A DNA stretch of 20,671 bases from Collinsella sp. AF33-16 (GTDB lineage: Bacteria; Actinomycetota; Coriobacteriia; Coriobacteriales; Coriobacteriaceae), in NCBI RefSeq assembly GCF_003475325.1, contig NZ_QRQC01000029.1, forward strand, positions 1 to 20,671, given 5' to 3'. Below are positions 1 to 8,466 of the stretch, piece after piece (within the stretch, counting starts at the first letter, position 1; every line of letters starts with the position of its first letter). The position numbers and the translations under genes were made by a program. The notes beneath the pieces were generated by a model that made no database searches, was not told the origin of the DNA, and worked only from the letters and a program-made list of their open reading frames with translations.

Positions 1-19
1 TCGCAATATTCAGCGGTGC

Positions 20-202
20 TCATGCGGGCAAATACTCACTGGGCGCCTCCTCGATGGTCTTCCTCGGAGGAGTCTTCATTTCCTTGCACAGCAGTTCCTC
101 GTCGACCGTTACGATGTTCGCAAATTCGGCACGTATCCCATTCGTCTGTGATTCGCTGCTTAGCCGCCAGAGACCACATGACAGAGCGCGGACCGTGCTC
201 CG
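20..202 (-). other. open frame without a start, possible gene remnant
   Basis: This minus-strand frame is open for about 60 codons after an upstream TGA and ends in TGA at 20-22, but it has no start codon with a ribosome binding site. Its last residues read like normal protein (acidic and proline-containing, ending EAPSEYLPA). It could be the 3' remnant of a gene lost beyond the polysaccharide operon or chance coding. I do not recognise a family. The rest of 1-385 holds only the inverted repeat and the terminator described separately; I see no complete gene. Confidence 0.15.
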
Positions 203-210
203 TCATGTGG
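174..210. repeat. imperfect 18-bp inverted repeat
   Basis: Two 18-nt arms (CCACATGACAGAGCGCGG and CCGTGCTCCGTCATGTGG) face each other around one central base, with two mismatches. The outer nine bases of each arm pair perfectly. No T-run follows on either strand, so it is not a typical intrinsic terminator. It lies past the end of the polysaccharide operon and may be a mobile-element or recombination scar, or a protein site; the sequence does not decide. Confidence 0.5.
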
Positions 211-261
211 TTGTCAATTTCCAAAAAACTTGACGTTACCAGTGATGCGGTTTCAAACCGG

Positions 262-295
262 TTAAAAAGGGGTATCGACCCAAGCCGATACCCCT
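262..295 (-). terminator. intrinsic terminator of the polysaccharide operon
   Basis: On the minus strand a 10-bp stem (AGGGGTATCG with CGATACCCCT, 8-nt loop) is followed directly by a run of five T. It lies about 90 nt past the stop of the last acetyltransferase gene and is the only good terminator seen downstream of the minus-strand gene run. It probably ends the whole transcript. Confidence 0.85.
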
Positions 296-385
296 AATGC
301 AAGCACGCTTTAATCCAATTAAGCCATTATCAATACTGCTTTATCGGATCAGCGTACATCGTGAATTGAAAGCCAATCCAGCAAC

Positions 386-877
386 CTATCGAAGCTCTCT
401 GTAAACTAGATCCCGTTTTTCGTGAAATAGCATATTCGCGGGTACATCTTTAGAAACAACGCTATTCGCAGCGATGACCGCATTATCGCCAATGGCCACA
501 CCTTTAAGCACCACGACATTCGCGCCAAGCCAGACGTTGTCGCCAATATGCACGGGCGCTGTCGTAGTCGGCTGGTCCCGATACATGATCCCATCCTGCG
601 ACATACCGTGGTCGAAGTCATACACATGGACGTTTGGACCAAATAGGCAGCCTCTACCAATCTCAATTCGTTCATGAGCAATCAGGACGCAACCGTAATT
701 GAAAGACGTTCGTTCACCGACGCTAATAACGCCTTTATCCGATACGCGACAATAAAACGGTCGCCTGAAAGCCTTCGTCATGGTTATCTGGCCAGGGAAT
801 CTCCCTGCAAGAAACGCCAACTTACCCCGGACATAAATCCAGGTCGCCACATGCTCAACAAAGTCCATTAAATTCAA
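386..877 (-). CDS. hexapeptide-repeat O-acetyltransferase (maltose-acetyltransferase-like)
   Basis: This 163-residue protein has the left-handed beta-helix pattern of acyltransferases that move acetyl from acetyl-CoA to a sugar hydroxyl. Isoleucine/valine-rich hexapeptide turns run from about residue 50 to 150 (for example IEIGRGCLFGPNV, VHIGDNVWLGANVVVLKGV, AIGDNAVIAANSVVSKDV). A histidine in the DFDHG segment is the likely catalytic base. It is the last gene of the polysaccharide operon, 18 nt after the iron-sulfur protein gene, and probably acetylates the repeat unit in the cytoplasm. The start used is TTG at 877, with AGGGG eight bases upstream; an ATG at 868 is the alternative. The acceptor sugar cannot be read from the sequence. 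Confidence 0.88.
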   Translation of the reverse strand: MNLMDFVEHVATWIYVRGKLAFLAGRFPGQITMTKAFRRPFYCRVSDKGVISVGERTSFNYGCVLIAHERIEIGRGCLFGPNVHVYDFDHGMSQDGIMYRDQPTTTAPVHIGDNVWLGANVVVLKGVAIGDNAVIAANSVVSKDVPANMLFHEKRDLVYRELR

Positions 878-895
878 GAGAAACGCCCCTAGTAA

Positions 896-2050
896 CTATT
901 TCCTTTTAATAAGCTGTTTCACAAGAGTCTTGAGAGATTTCACGAAGCCGTAGGCGCCAACAAACCGAGCAGTGCCCTCGAACCCCTTATGCTCATAAGC
1001 CTTCCAGAAACCATCAACGTTACCCTGCGGAGAGGACGACCTCTCCAGCATCGGATTACCGGGCAGCACCTCTTCAAGAGATATATCTGTTACGCCGGGC
1101 TCAAATACACCAGATGCGACAATACGCTCGGCTAGCTCACTATTAACCATAACAACAGAAAGTCCCTTATGATCATTAAAACCTTTGCGAACTCGATCGA
1201 CGCCAAGAAAATCAGCAAGAGTAAAGTCGGAAACCCTGTTGACGTCGGTATAGGCGCAGTTATAACAGCTGGAATTTAAAGCGTTATTGCTATAGAACAC
1301 ATCTCGCCAAGTATTAGATTCAATCGTGTCATAGAGAGCAGTGCCGTCGTCCAAGAGAGCCTTCTCGACATGGACTCCCCAACCTCTGTCCTTGGGGCGA
1401 TGAAAATATTTGATGACCTTCTTTCCGGACTTTTTTTCCAAAAAGGAAATGTATTCGCGGAACATACGATTACTAGGTGTGCCATGGCAGATTAAATCGC
1501 AGGTAACCAACTGTCCGGAATAGTTTTTCTTAGACAGAAAACTCCTAAGACCCGCAATTTGGCATGGGGTTCCGCTGTAGAGCACGTCAAGACCTTGTTT
1601 CAAGTCGTTATATGCTTCGACATATGAAGAGCCAACGAAGCCCTGTGAGTATTTTGAGCCTCGACAAGATTGCGCGTCGTCAACAGAGGCACAACGCCGC
1701 TGAACAACGCGGAAATCTTCATCGAAGCAAGCGCCGTAAACGACGCCGCCATTATTTAGGACGTAAGTAGCCAAGGTCCAAAACGCGGCACCCGAGGAAC
1801 TTTTTGCGCGTTCGGCGTCGTCAGCCTGATAAGCCAATACCCGACGATAGTTCATCTTCAGATCGTCGCTCGTCAAACCATTAGCCGGACATACCCTCTG
1901 GCACAAACCGCACTCAACACATTTTGATTCGTCAATCTTCGGACGGTAAAACCCATGAGAGTCTTCTACAATCTGAATCGCCGATCGAGGACACACAGAC
2001 AGACACGCAGAGCACCCGGTACAGCGTTGACTATCTTTGCAGATATCCAT
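896..2050 (-). CDS. ferredoxin / coenzyme F420 hydrogenase beta-subunit (FrhB) family protein
   Basis: This 384-residue protein begins with a bacterial-type ferredoxin domain holding two 4Fe-4S motifs: Cys 10, 13, 16, 20 and Cys 44, 47, 50, 54. The rest (about 80-370) resembles the N- and C-terminal domains of coenzyme F420 hydrogenase/dehydrogenase beta subunits, which bind flavin, and includes a cysteine-rich stretch SSCYNCAYTDVNR. Relatives often sit beside polysaccharide pyruvyltransferases in surface polysaccharide loci, as here, rather than in methanogenic or F420 pathways. The actual redox reaction is not established; a role in sugar or substituent modification is inferred from location. 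The ATG at 2050 has a strong AGGGAGGG site and lies inside the 3' end of wzy (20-nt overlap), suggesting translational coupling. Confidence 0.85.
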   Translation of the reverse strand: MDICKDSQRCTGCSACLSVCPRSAIQIVEDSHGFYRPKIDESKCVECGLCQRVCPANGLTSDDLKMNYRRVLAYQADDAERAKSSSGAAFWTLATYVLNNGGVVYGACFDEDFRVVQRRCASVDDAQSCRGSKYSQGFVGSSYVEAYNDLKQGLDVLYSGTPCQIAGLRSFLSKKNYSGQLVTCDLICHGTPSNRMFREYISFLEKKSGKKVIKYFHRPKDRGWGVHVEKALLDDGTALYDTIESNTWRDVFYSNNALNSSCYNCAYTDVNRVSDFTLADFLGVDRVRKGFNDHKGLSVVMVNSELAERIVASGVFEPGVTDISLEEVLPGNPMLERSSSPQGNVDGFWKAYEHKGFEGTARFVGAYGFVKSLKTLVKQLIKRK

Positions 2051-3374
2051 GGAATCCCTCCCTATCGTTAAGAATCATCTTGTCTGAGCCGCAAATAGCA
2101 AACGCCGCCACACATGAAATGAAATACGGTATGTAGCACTGCGGATCGTATAAAGGGTTGCCTGAAAAGCAATAAATTAGAAAGAAAATCTGAACACCCA
2201 AACAGGCCCACAAGCAAAAGGAGTCCCCATAAGGACCTTCCTCTAAAAGAGATTCAGATCGATGCATGGCTGCAAGGATGGAGAGAAACGCGGGCACAAC
2301 AAAAGCCGCAAGGCCAATCACACCCGTCTCGGCAAGCAACTGAAGGTATACGTTGTGAGCACTCATCGACGAAAAGCCAAGATTGCTGTACATTGCACCA
2401 AGGGAGGTAGTGGCAACATACTTGGAATAAGTCCCCCAACCACAACCAAGTAAGGGTTTTGCATAAAACATACTCCAAGCGCAATCGTACAAATAGCTTC
2501 TGCCATTGCCCGTTTCATCATCTGAAAGCTCAATAAACCTCTCAAGAGTCGCCTGAACAGCGGGAACAAACGTAGCAAGAACGCCGACAGCTATTACAGC
2601 GATTGCAGCAACAACCAAGGTCTTGAGCATCGTCCCGGTAAGCTTCTTTCTATTTACGAACAGATACGAGATGACGATAGCAGCAACGGATGCAACCAAA
2701 GGACCCCGCTTAGTAGTCAGAAAAAGTGCAAGCAAGAGCATCAGGCTCAGCATCAAATCTTTAATCCGAACCTTTTCCCTGCTACCAGCAAGACCACAGG
2801 CCCAAGAGACGAGACCCAAACTCAAATAAATCGAATTAGTGCTGTAGTGCGCCGTGAAGCCAGAGCGATAGTCCCTAGCCATATAGCTACCTGAAAAGAA
2901 GGCAGATTTAACTGGCAGATAAAGTGCGGGGACTAGCCAGAAGACGATGGTGCAGAACGCATGAAATGCTGCAAAGGCGACAAGAACCCTAAGGCATGAA
3001 GTGACCCAGGATCGCTCGCCTGCCGCAACATACATGCACAGAAATAGAAGCGTATAAACTACGAGCAGGGTTAAATTAGCCACACCGTATATCAAACTAT
3101 GAATAAAGAACAGCACAAAGAAAGGTGCCCAAGCCAGCTCAAGGCCAAATCTTTTGCAAGCAAATCTTCTGTTAGTCACAAAATGCAGGAGAAACGCCGT
3201 AGCAGATAGCAGGAGGCAGACATCGAGTGCAAGCGCAGAAGCAGCGAGCGATTGGCAGAAAAAGGCGTAAAAGAGCAGTGGAATGAACACCATGGACCCA
3301 TCATTTAGGGAAAAGCGTCGCTCTAACTCAGAGCAAGACTCAACACCGGCCCTAGACGCGCTGAAATAATTCAT
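2031..3374 (-). CDS. O-antigen/polysaccharide polymerase (Wzy / O-antigen ligase family)
   Basis: This 447-residue integral membrane protein has about 11 to 12 hydrophobic segments. A large loop in the second half carries the Wzy_C-type pattern: GNGRSYLYDCAWSMF, then GCGWGTYSKY, then SAHNVYLQLLAETGVIG. Wzy proteins link repeat units on undecaprenyl diphosphate at the outer face of the membrane. In a locus with a flippase and an initiating transferase, the polymerase role is more likely than the related ligase role. The ATG at 3374 follows the wzx stop by one base, and the 3' end overlaps the next gene, so translation is probably coupled. Sequence divergence is normal for this family. Confidence 0.87.
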   Translation of the reverse strand: MNYFSASRAGVESCSELERRFSLNDGSMVFIPLLFYAFFCQSLAASALALDVCLLLSATAFLLHFVTNRRFACKRFGLELAWAPFFVLFFIHSLIYGVANLTLLVVYTLLFLCMYVAAGERSWVTSCLRVLVAFAAFHAFCTIVFWLVPALYLPVKSAFFSGSYMARDYRSGFTAHYSTNSIYLSLGLVSWACGLAGSREKVRIKDLMLSLMLLLALFLTTKRGPLVASVAAIVISYLFVNRKKLTGTMLKTLVVAAIAVIAVGVLATFVPAVQATLERFIELSDDETGNGRSYLYDCAWSMFYAKPLLGCGWGTYSKYVATTSLGAMYSNLGFSSMSAHNVYLQLLAETGVIGLAAFVVPAFLSILAAMHRSESLLEEGPYGDSFCLWACLGVQIFFLIYCFSGNPLYDPQCYIPYFISCVAAFAICGSDKMILNDREGFHGYLQR

Positions 3375-3375
3375 C

Positions 3376-4866
3376 CTATTTAATCCTCATAAAACGACCA
3401 ATAATCGAACTATAGCTAGGCCTGTCGAAGAAATAGAGCGTCGCGCATGCGGCGACTGCGCCCCAAATGACAAGACCGATGGCGACCGCAATCCATCCTG
3501 TCCAACTTCCAGCGAAGCAAGACAGTAAATAGCCAGGCATGGCCACAAGAACGGTCTGTAATACATACACGCCAAACGACCAAAACGAACTCGAAAGAGA
3601 GTCCTTCGAGATTTTACGAGGCTCGTAGAGCAAAAGGTCAATCACGCGGTATAGATTGGATACGCAGGACGCAGCAATTGTGCCGACGACCCCAAAACGC
3701 ATTGTGAGTGGGATACCCAAGACGATAATGATTGCAGCCTGCAAGCAGGTCTGCGCCCTAGTCTCACGGTACATGCCAGCAGCAATTACAAGTAGGCCCT
3801 GGGACGACTTGCCATGATAGAGAAAAACATTTAGGACGACGAGGAAACCGAGCAGGACATTGTGGTAATTTGCATCGTGAAACCCGCCTGCATACAAATC
3901 AACAAACGGCATAATCAATGAAAAAGCACATCCGCATGCCACAGCGGAGACTGCGTACACAAGCGCTCGATATGGCTTATAGGAAGACCGAAGACCCTCG
4001 TAGTCTCCCTCAGCAATCTGTCGACCAAAGAGCGCCTGAAGCCCTGTACCAAGGACATTCGGAATCATCTGTAGCCCCGTAGATACGAGCATGTAAACAG
4101 CAAGAACGCTAACTTCACTCATGCTCCCACAGAGGAAGGTCGCCAAAATAACGGGCGCGCCCGACTGAACGGCTCCCAAGATTTGGAGAAACAACGCATC
4201 CCATCTCTGGGGTAGCTGATAGTCACCGTAATCAACCTTGCAATTGAGCTTCGGATAATGGCGGCGTGTATACAGAGCGAGAATCAGGCTGCGCGCAAAA
4301 ACCGCAGAGAGAGCCAACGCATAGACAGCGACAACAGGAGCATGGAGATAGGCAAACAAGAAAATGACGGCCGTGTTAACCAGCGTGAAGACCGTCGATG
4401 CGAGTTGAATGAGCCAGTTCTTTTGATCGGCGGTAAGGAAAACTTGGTACTTGGCGAGGGAAAAGAAATCCACGACGATCTTGGCACCCAACAGGAAGGT
4501 AAGCACCATGATCTCCCAAGGCGCAAGCGAACCTACCGAGACAAATATGGGATAAACGACCGAAAGGCCAACCAGCAAGACAAGAAACAACATGCCCGAC
4601 TTCTGATAAAAGACCTTCGAGGCCGAAGCCACGACGTTAATCCCATCCCAGTCGCCCTTAGCAATAGGCTTATATAGAGCGAAGGTCGCCGCACCAGAAA
4701 TACCAGCTTCGACAAGTGCGAAATAACCAATAAACTGAGTTAGAGAGGTCACCAGACCGTTAACCTCGGATCCATATACGCCAATAATCGCCCTTGGGAC
4801 GAGGAAGCCGGCAACGATAGCGGTCAACTGGTAGACCAAGTTCCAAAAAGTATTCTTTGCAAACAT
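3376..4866 (-). CDS. polysaccharide flippase (Wzx / MOP superfamily)
   Basis: The protein is mostly hydrophobic with about 12 to 14 membrane segments. Near its start it has a conserved-looking stretch (RAIIGVYGSEVNGLVTSLTQ) typical of oligosaccharide flippases that move lipid-linked repeat units across the membrane. I chose the ATG at 4866 (496 residues, usual for Wzx). The frame stays open to 5079, but that would add 71 residues of arginine-rich sequence overlapping the pyruvyltransferase gene, which does not look like protein. The ribosome binding site is weak (TAGGTG, about 12 nt upstream). The gene starts 16 nt after the pyruvyltransferase stop. Confidence 0.9.
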   Translation of the reverse strand: MFAKNTFWNLVYQLTAIVAGFLVPRAIIGVYGSEVNGLVTSLTQFIGYFALVEAGISGAATFALYKPIAKGDWDGINVVASASKVFYQKSGMLFLVLLVGLSVVYPIFVSVGSLAPWEIMVLTFLLGAKIVVDFFSLAKYQVFLTADQKNWLIQLASTVFTLVNTAVIFLFAYLHAPVVAVYALALSAVFARSLILALYTRRHYPKLNCKVDYGDYQLPQRWDALFLQILGAVQSGAPVILATFLCGSMSEVSVLAVYMLVSTGLQMIPNVLGTGLQALFGRQIAEGDYEGLRSSYKPYRALVYAVSAVACGCAFSLIMPFVDLYAGGFHDANYHNVLLGFLVVLNVFLYHGKSSQGLLVIAAGMYRETRAQTCLQAAIIIVLGIPLTMRFGVVGTIAASCVSNLYRVIDLLLYEPRKISKDSLSSSFWSFGVYVLQTVLVAMPGYLLSCFAGSWTGWIAVAIGLVIWGAVAACATLYFFDRPSYSSIIGRFMRIK

Positions 4867-4882
4867 AAGCCAGAAACGACAC

Positions 4883-5968
4883 CTACAATCCAATGCAGCG
4901 AGCGATAAAGGCACGCGCTGTATCACGGTCATGTGAGAGGGTCTGGTTTGCATGACCATAGTCAACAGCCGAAGTAACGACCTCGTCTCGATACAGACAA
5001 CCCTCAATTCCATAACGTGCGAGCAGGTCTGTAATCCTGACGTTACTCTGAACGGCGGAGTCCGACGTTTTAACGACAAACGACTTATTGAAATTCATGG
5101 AGAAGCAGGCGCCGTGGAAGGAGTCCGTGCAAACAAACGACGCCTCACTAACAAGCTTCAAGAAAGCAGCCGGACCGATACCCCTCACGTTAATCATGCC
5201 GGGGAATTTCTTCGTGTTGTAATGAATGCAGACGACAGGAACGCCGAGCTCGCTGGCGATCTTCCTAGCTCGATCCACGAGTTTTTGCTCAGAGTTAAGC
5301 GTATAAAGCAGAACATAGGATTGAGGTATCGAATCCAAGCCGTCATCTGAGGCTAACGCCGACCAGTCATCGCCCGTAAGAAGCAGGGTCGGATCAGGCA
5401 TAAATACAGATTCGAGCCCCATCTCGCTAAGGACCTCCATAGAGCTCGGTTCCCTAACGGAAAGACCAGTGAACTTTGCCAGCCTGTCGGCCGCGCCTTC
5501 ATCGCATGCCAAAATGGATTCCGCCGTCGCATCTCCCAGACTGGCAGCATAAGACGCGACCTTTGTAACTTCAGCGATGCCTTCACCCAAGAAGACTGGG
5601 TCATGCCCATTAACCCGAGGATTGAAAACCTGATCGCTGCCAATGAGGACGCAGTCGAGGCTCTTGGCTCTATCAATAAGAGCTTGCTTATCCAGCTTTC
5701 CCGTAGGGCTTAGATTGCGCTTAGCAAATCGACTGAACGAATTAAGCCTCTGGCGCTCAAAACCCCTGCGAAGGAAATAGCGAACGGCATCCGAAGGATT
5801 GAACGAGAAGCACGTACCCAACTCTCGATCATCGAGTTCCTTATTGCTGTAATTGAGCACTTCGCAGTCGCAGCCCAACGACATCACGGTCCTGCGCAGA
5901 GCACATGCTTGTAGCGAAGCACCATAATTTACGGTATTCGAAAATGTGAGGATGCCTATGCGTTTCAA
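4883..5968 (-). CDS. polysaccharide pyruvyltransferase family protein
   Basis: This 361-residue protein matches the CsaB/WcaK-type pyruvyltransferase fold (PF04230). Visible signs are the N-terminal TNYG-like element TVNYGASLQA, the LIGSDQVFNP segment near residue 110, and the C-terminal TDSFHGACFSMNF segment near residue 285. Such enzymes place a pyruvyl ketal on a sugar from phosphoenolpyruvate, giving the polymer negative charge. The start is TTG at 5968 with a modest GGCGG site upstream; no better ATG exists nearby. Its neighbours are an acetyltransferase gene (upstream) and the flippase gene (downstream). Some family members do other chemistry, so the exact product is inferred. Confidence 0.88.
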   Translation of the reverse strand: MKRIGILTFSNTVNYGASLQACALRRTVMSLGCDCEVLNYSNKELDDRELGTCFSFNPSDAVRYFLRRGFERQRLNSFSRFAKRNLSPTGKLDKQALIDRAKSLDCVLIGSDQVFNPRVNGHDPVFLGEGIAEVTKVASYAASLGDATAESILACDEGAADRLAKFTGLSVREPSSMEVLSEMGLESVFMPDPTLLLTGDDWSALASDDGLDSIPQSYVLLYTLNSEQKLVDRARKIASELGVPVVCIHYNTKKFPGMINVRGIGPAAFLKLVSEASFVCTDSFHGACFSMNFNKSFVVKTSDSAVQSNVRITDLLARYGIEGCLYRDEVVTSAVDYGHANQTLSHDRDTARAFIARCIGL

Positions 5969-5998
5969 TATCTTACCGCCTAACTATTCGCAAGCTCG

Positions 5999-6529
5999 TT
6001 AAACCAAATTGATGATGTAACCTTCAGTAGCGTTATCGGTTTCGATAATCTTGCACGGGTTGCCAATGACTATCGAATGATCGGGAATATCCTGGTTAAC
6101 AAAGGTATTGGAGGCAATAAAGACATCGTTTCCAATGGTCACATTACCTGCAACCGTCGAGTTAATACCGAGATATACGCGGTCACCAATCGTAGGGACG
6201 CCCTTTCTATGGCCACGGTTTTCTTGGCCGATGGTGCATCCCTTATGGATGTTCACGTTACGGCCGAACTTCGCGCCGGCGTTTACAGTAATGCCGTAAG
6301 GGTGACCAATGTAGAAGCCTTCACCAATTTGAGTTGATGGCGAAATCTCGAGTCCACACTTCCTGGAAAGATGTTTCCTCGGAAGCGTGAAGAGGAGTTT
6401 TCGCAAACCCCCTGTCTGACACATCCTTAGATAGAAAACATAGCGGTAGCCAAAATCACCTAATAACCGGCCGAGCTTTACGCCTTGCGTACCGAAATAG
6501 TGATAAGTATCTTTAGCGAATACGTCCAC
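5999..6529 (-). CDS. serine O-acetyltransferase-like hexapeptide acetyltransferase
   Basis: The protein has about 176 residues. A short N-terminal alpha-helical part (KDTYHYFGTQGVKLG) is followed by left-handed beta-helix repeats of the CysE/SAT type, including GFYIGHPYGITVN and HKGCTIGQENRG. Inside polysaccharide clusters this subfamily acetylates sugars rather than serine. I chose GTG at 6529: it lies two bases after the stop of the upstream glycosyltransferase, has AGGAG about 12 nt upstream, and matches the usual family start just before the YHYFG-like motif. A longer frame from 6574 would overlap the previous gene by 44 nt. The acceptor is unknown. Confidence 0.87.
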   Translation of the reverse strand: MDVFAKDTYHYFGTQGVKLGRLLGDFGYRYVFYLRMCQTGGLRKLLFTLPRKHLSRKCGLEISPSTQIGEGFYIGHPYGITVNAGAKFGRNVNIHKGCTIGQENRGHRKGVPTIGDRVYLGINSTVAGNVTIGNDVFIASNTFVNQDIPDHSIVIGNPCKIIETDNATEGYIINLV

Positions 6530-6530
6530 T

Positions 6531-7331
6531 CTAACTTCTCTCTCCTCTAGCAATCTTTTCGCGAACAACGCCAAAGATTCTCTTAGTTCCTACAACCAAG
6601 CCACCGTCACTAAGCTCCATAAGAATTCGACCCAAAATCTGCGAAAGCCTTCGCCCAATGAAAGGGGAACACTTACGCACAACCTTCCGCTTGATGCGAT
6701 ATTTGGGCTCAACCCAGCTTCCCGAAGAGCGATGGATGCTGTAGGTTTCACGCTTGATGTGATAACCGCCGAAACCGTAAACGGGGTTGAACGCTTTGGA
6801 GTCCAAGGCAAGCCAGCCACCGAAATGCTGCTCTTTATTCACGCGTTCAAAGCCGATTTTTTGAAGCTCAGCAGTGAATACCTCATTCACCGTGATCTTG
6901 TCGAGAAAATCAGGATCACAGGAGAACTCCATCGACTCATATCGTTCCACGCATGCGCGAATTACAGGGTCATGAGGCTCAACAGCAACAATCAAGCCGG
7001 TGGTGGCAGTCAACGAGGATTCTTCGATTGCAGTGAAAGGAATGCTTTCCATGAGAGGCGATATGTCTCGTATGAGCTCGCTGCCGATATCCATATAGAT
7101 GCCGCCGTACTCATACAAGACCTTAAAGCGAGCGTAGTCCGACACAAATGCCCAGAGGCCCGCCGCATACGCGCCCCTTGACCAAGAGCATGATGCGAAG
7201 TCGAAGTTATCCTCATTCCACTGCTTGACCTCAAACCCAGGCGCAAACTTCTCCCACGAAGCCAAGGACCTCACAGCAGTCTCAGAGAGCGGATTGCCTC
7301 CGAACCAGCAGTAATGAATAGTCTTATCCAT
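6531..7331 (-). CDS. GT32-like glycosyltransferase (DXD sugar-binding family)
   Basis: This 266-residue protein begins DKTIHYCWFGG, the N-terminal signature of the Gly_transf_sug (Och1-like, GT32) family. Near residue 85 it has FVSDYARFKVLYEYGGIYMD, which carries the DXD-type metal and nucleotide-sugar motif (YMDIG). It should add a hexose to the lipid-linked repeat unit in the cytoplasm. The start is ATG at 7331 with AGGAG eight bases upstream; a longer frame from 7442 would overlap the previous gene and lacks family character. There are 79 nt between it and the GT4 gene. The donor and linkage cannot be told. Confidence 0.88.
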   Translation of the reverse strand: MDKTIHYCWFGGNPLSETAVRSLASWEKFAPGFEVKQWNEDNFDFASCSWSRGAYAAGLWAFVSDYARFKVLYEYGGIYMDIGSELIRDISPLMESIPFTAIEESSLTATTGLIVAVEPHDPVIRACVERYESMEFSCDPDFLDKITVNEVFTAELQKIGFERVNKEQHFGGWLALDSKAFNPVYGFGGYHIKRETYSIHRSSGSWVEPKYRIKRKVVRKCSPFIGRRLSQILGRILMELSDGGLVVGTKRIFGVVREKIARGERS

Positions 7332-7410
7332 CGTCACGCTCCTAAATGTGCAACTTGGAAATAAGAAACGGAGTCTGACGGGTCTCCAATATCGTCCAAG
7401 AAAGCGAGTC

Positions 7411-8466
7411 TCACCGGCAAATATCTTCGTAAACCATGCCAAGCCGGTTCATAAACGCCGTAAGGGAAAAGGCATCTTTTATTCGAGCTCGTCCCTGAAT
7501 TCCAATCATTTCCTTGTAAGAGATATCGCTCATGAGATTCTCGAGCTTAGTGGCCAACGCATCAACATCATCAACTGGAAACATAATTCCGTCTACGCCG
7601 TCGGTAATGACTTGTGGAATACCCCCGACAGGAGTCGCAATGGTAGCAAGTCCGTACGACATTGCCTCAAGCACACTCATAGGCATGCCCTCATTCTTCG
7701 AAGGAAGGCAGAACATGCTACTGTTGCGAAAGGCTTCGTCTTTTTTTTCACCTTTAGCCCAGCCTATAAAGCTGCACCTGTCACCAATTCCAAGTTCATC
7801 CGCCAGTTGTTCATATGCTGGCACATCCCCGTCTCCGCCAAAGACAAAACGCGCATCGGGATGAGTCTTAAGAACGCGCTTAGCAGCGCGCAAAAGTAAA
7901 TCCGGACTCTTGCGCGCATCAAGACGCCCCATGAACAAAACCGTATTGCACGAATAATCAATAGCGTTAACCTCAGGAACGTCAACGGCGTTATGCACCA
8001 CCACGATACGATCCAAGGAACAGATGTGCCTTTTTAGAAGGAATTCCTTCCACTCCTCCGACAGAACGACCACCTTTGAGCAACATTCAAAGGAATGCGA
8101 GATATCGCGTCTCTCAGCCTCGCTACATTCTTCGTCAAACCAAACACCGAACTCGCTACCATGCAGATGGAGAAGAACGGGTTTGTTTCGAAAGAAGGCC
8201 GCCCTCATGAAGATCTTTTTTCGGCGATAGCTGCCACGAGACGCCATATGCACATGTACGAGATCGCACGCGTTGAGCCTACTGAGATATTTCATATAAG
8301 CCACAAGGGCAATGGAGAGCTTCTTGAACTTCCCGCCCTCAGCAGTTGTCGAAATGAATTCTATTGAACCTTCGTTACGATTCGACCACTTCATAATGTT
8401 GTTTTCAACCGTGGAGATGCCACCCATAGCATCAAGACTCGGGCCAATCATCAACACTTTAGGCAT
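7411..8466 (-). CDS. GT4-family glycosyltransferase
   Basis: This 351-residue protein has the GT-B layout. The N-terminal acceptor half includes a glycine-rich turn (GPSLDAMGGIS) and HLHGSEF. The C-terminal donor half has LFMGRLDARKSPDLLL and the EX7E motif (EGMPMSVLE) followed by ATPVGGIPQV. This is a retaining transferase that extends the repeat unit from a nucleotide sugar. I chose ATG at 8466, preceded by AGGTG, over the GTG at 8475. It overlaps the upstream ATP-grasp gene by 8 nt, a typical coupled arrangement. Confidence 0.92.
   Translation of the reverse strand: MPKVLMIGPSLDAMGGISTVENNIMKWSNRNEGSIEFISTTAEGGKFKKLSIALVAYMKYLSRLNACDLVHVHMASRGSYRRKKIFMRAAFFRNKPVLLHLHGSEFGVWFDEECSEAERRDISHSFECCSKVVVLSEEWKEFLLKRHICSLDRIVVVHNAVDVPEVNAIDYSCNTVLFMGRLDARKSPDLLLRAAKRVLKTHPDARFVFGGDGDVPAYEQLADELGIGDRCSFIGWAKGEKKDEAFRNSSMFCLPSKNEGMPMSVLEAMSYGLATIATPVGGIPQVITDGVDGIMFPVDDVDALATKLENLMSDISYKEMIGIQGRARIKDAFSLTAFMNRLGMVYEDICR

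Noticed and set aside
4867..5079. N-terminal extension of the flippase
   Set aside because: The extra 71 residues are arginine-rich, overlap the pyruvyltransferase gene and do not resemble a membrane protein; the ATG at 4866 gives a normal Wzx length.
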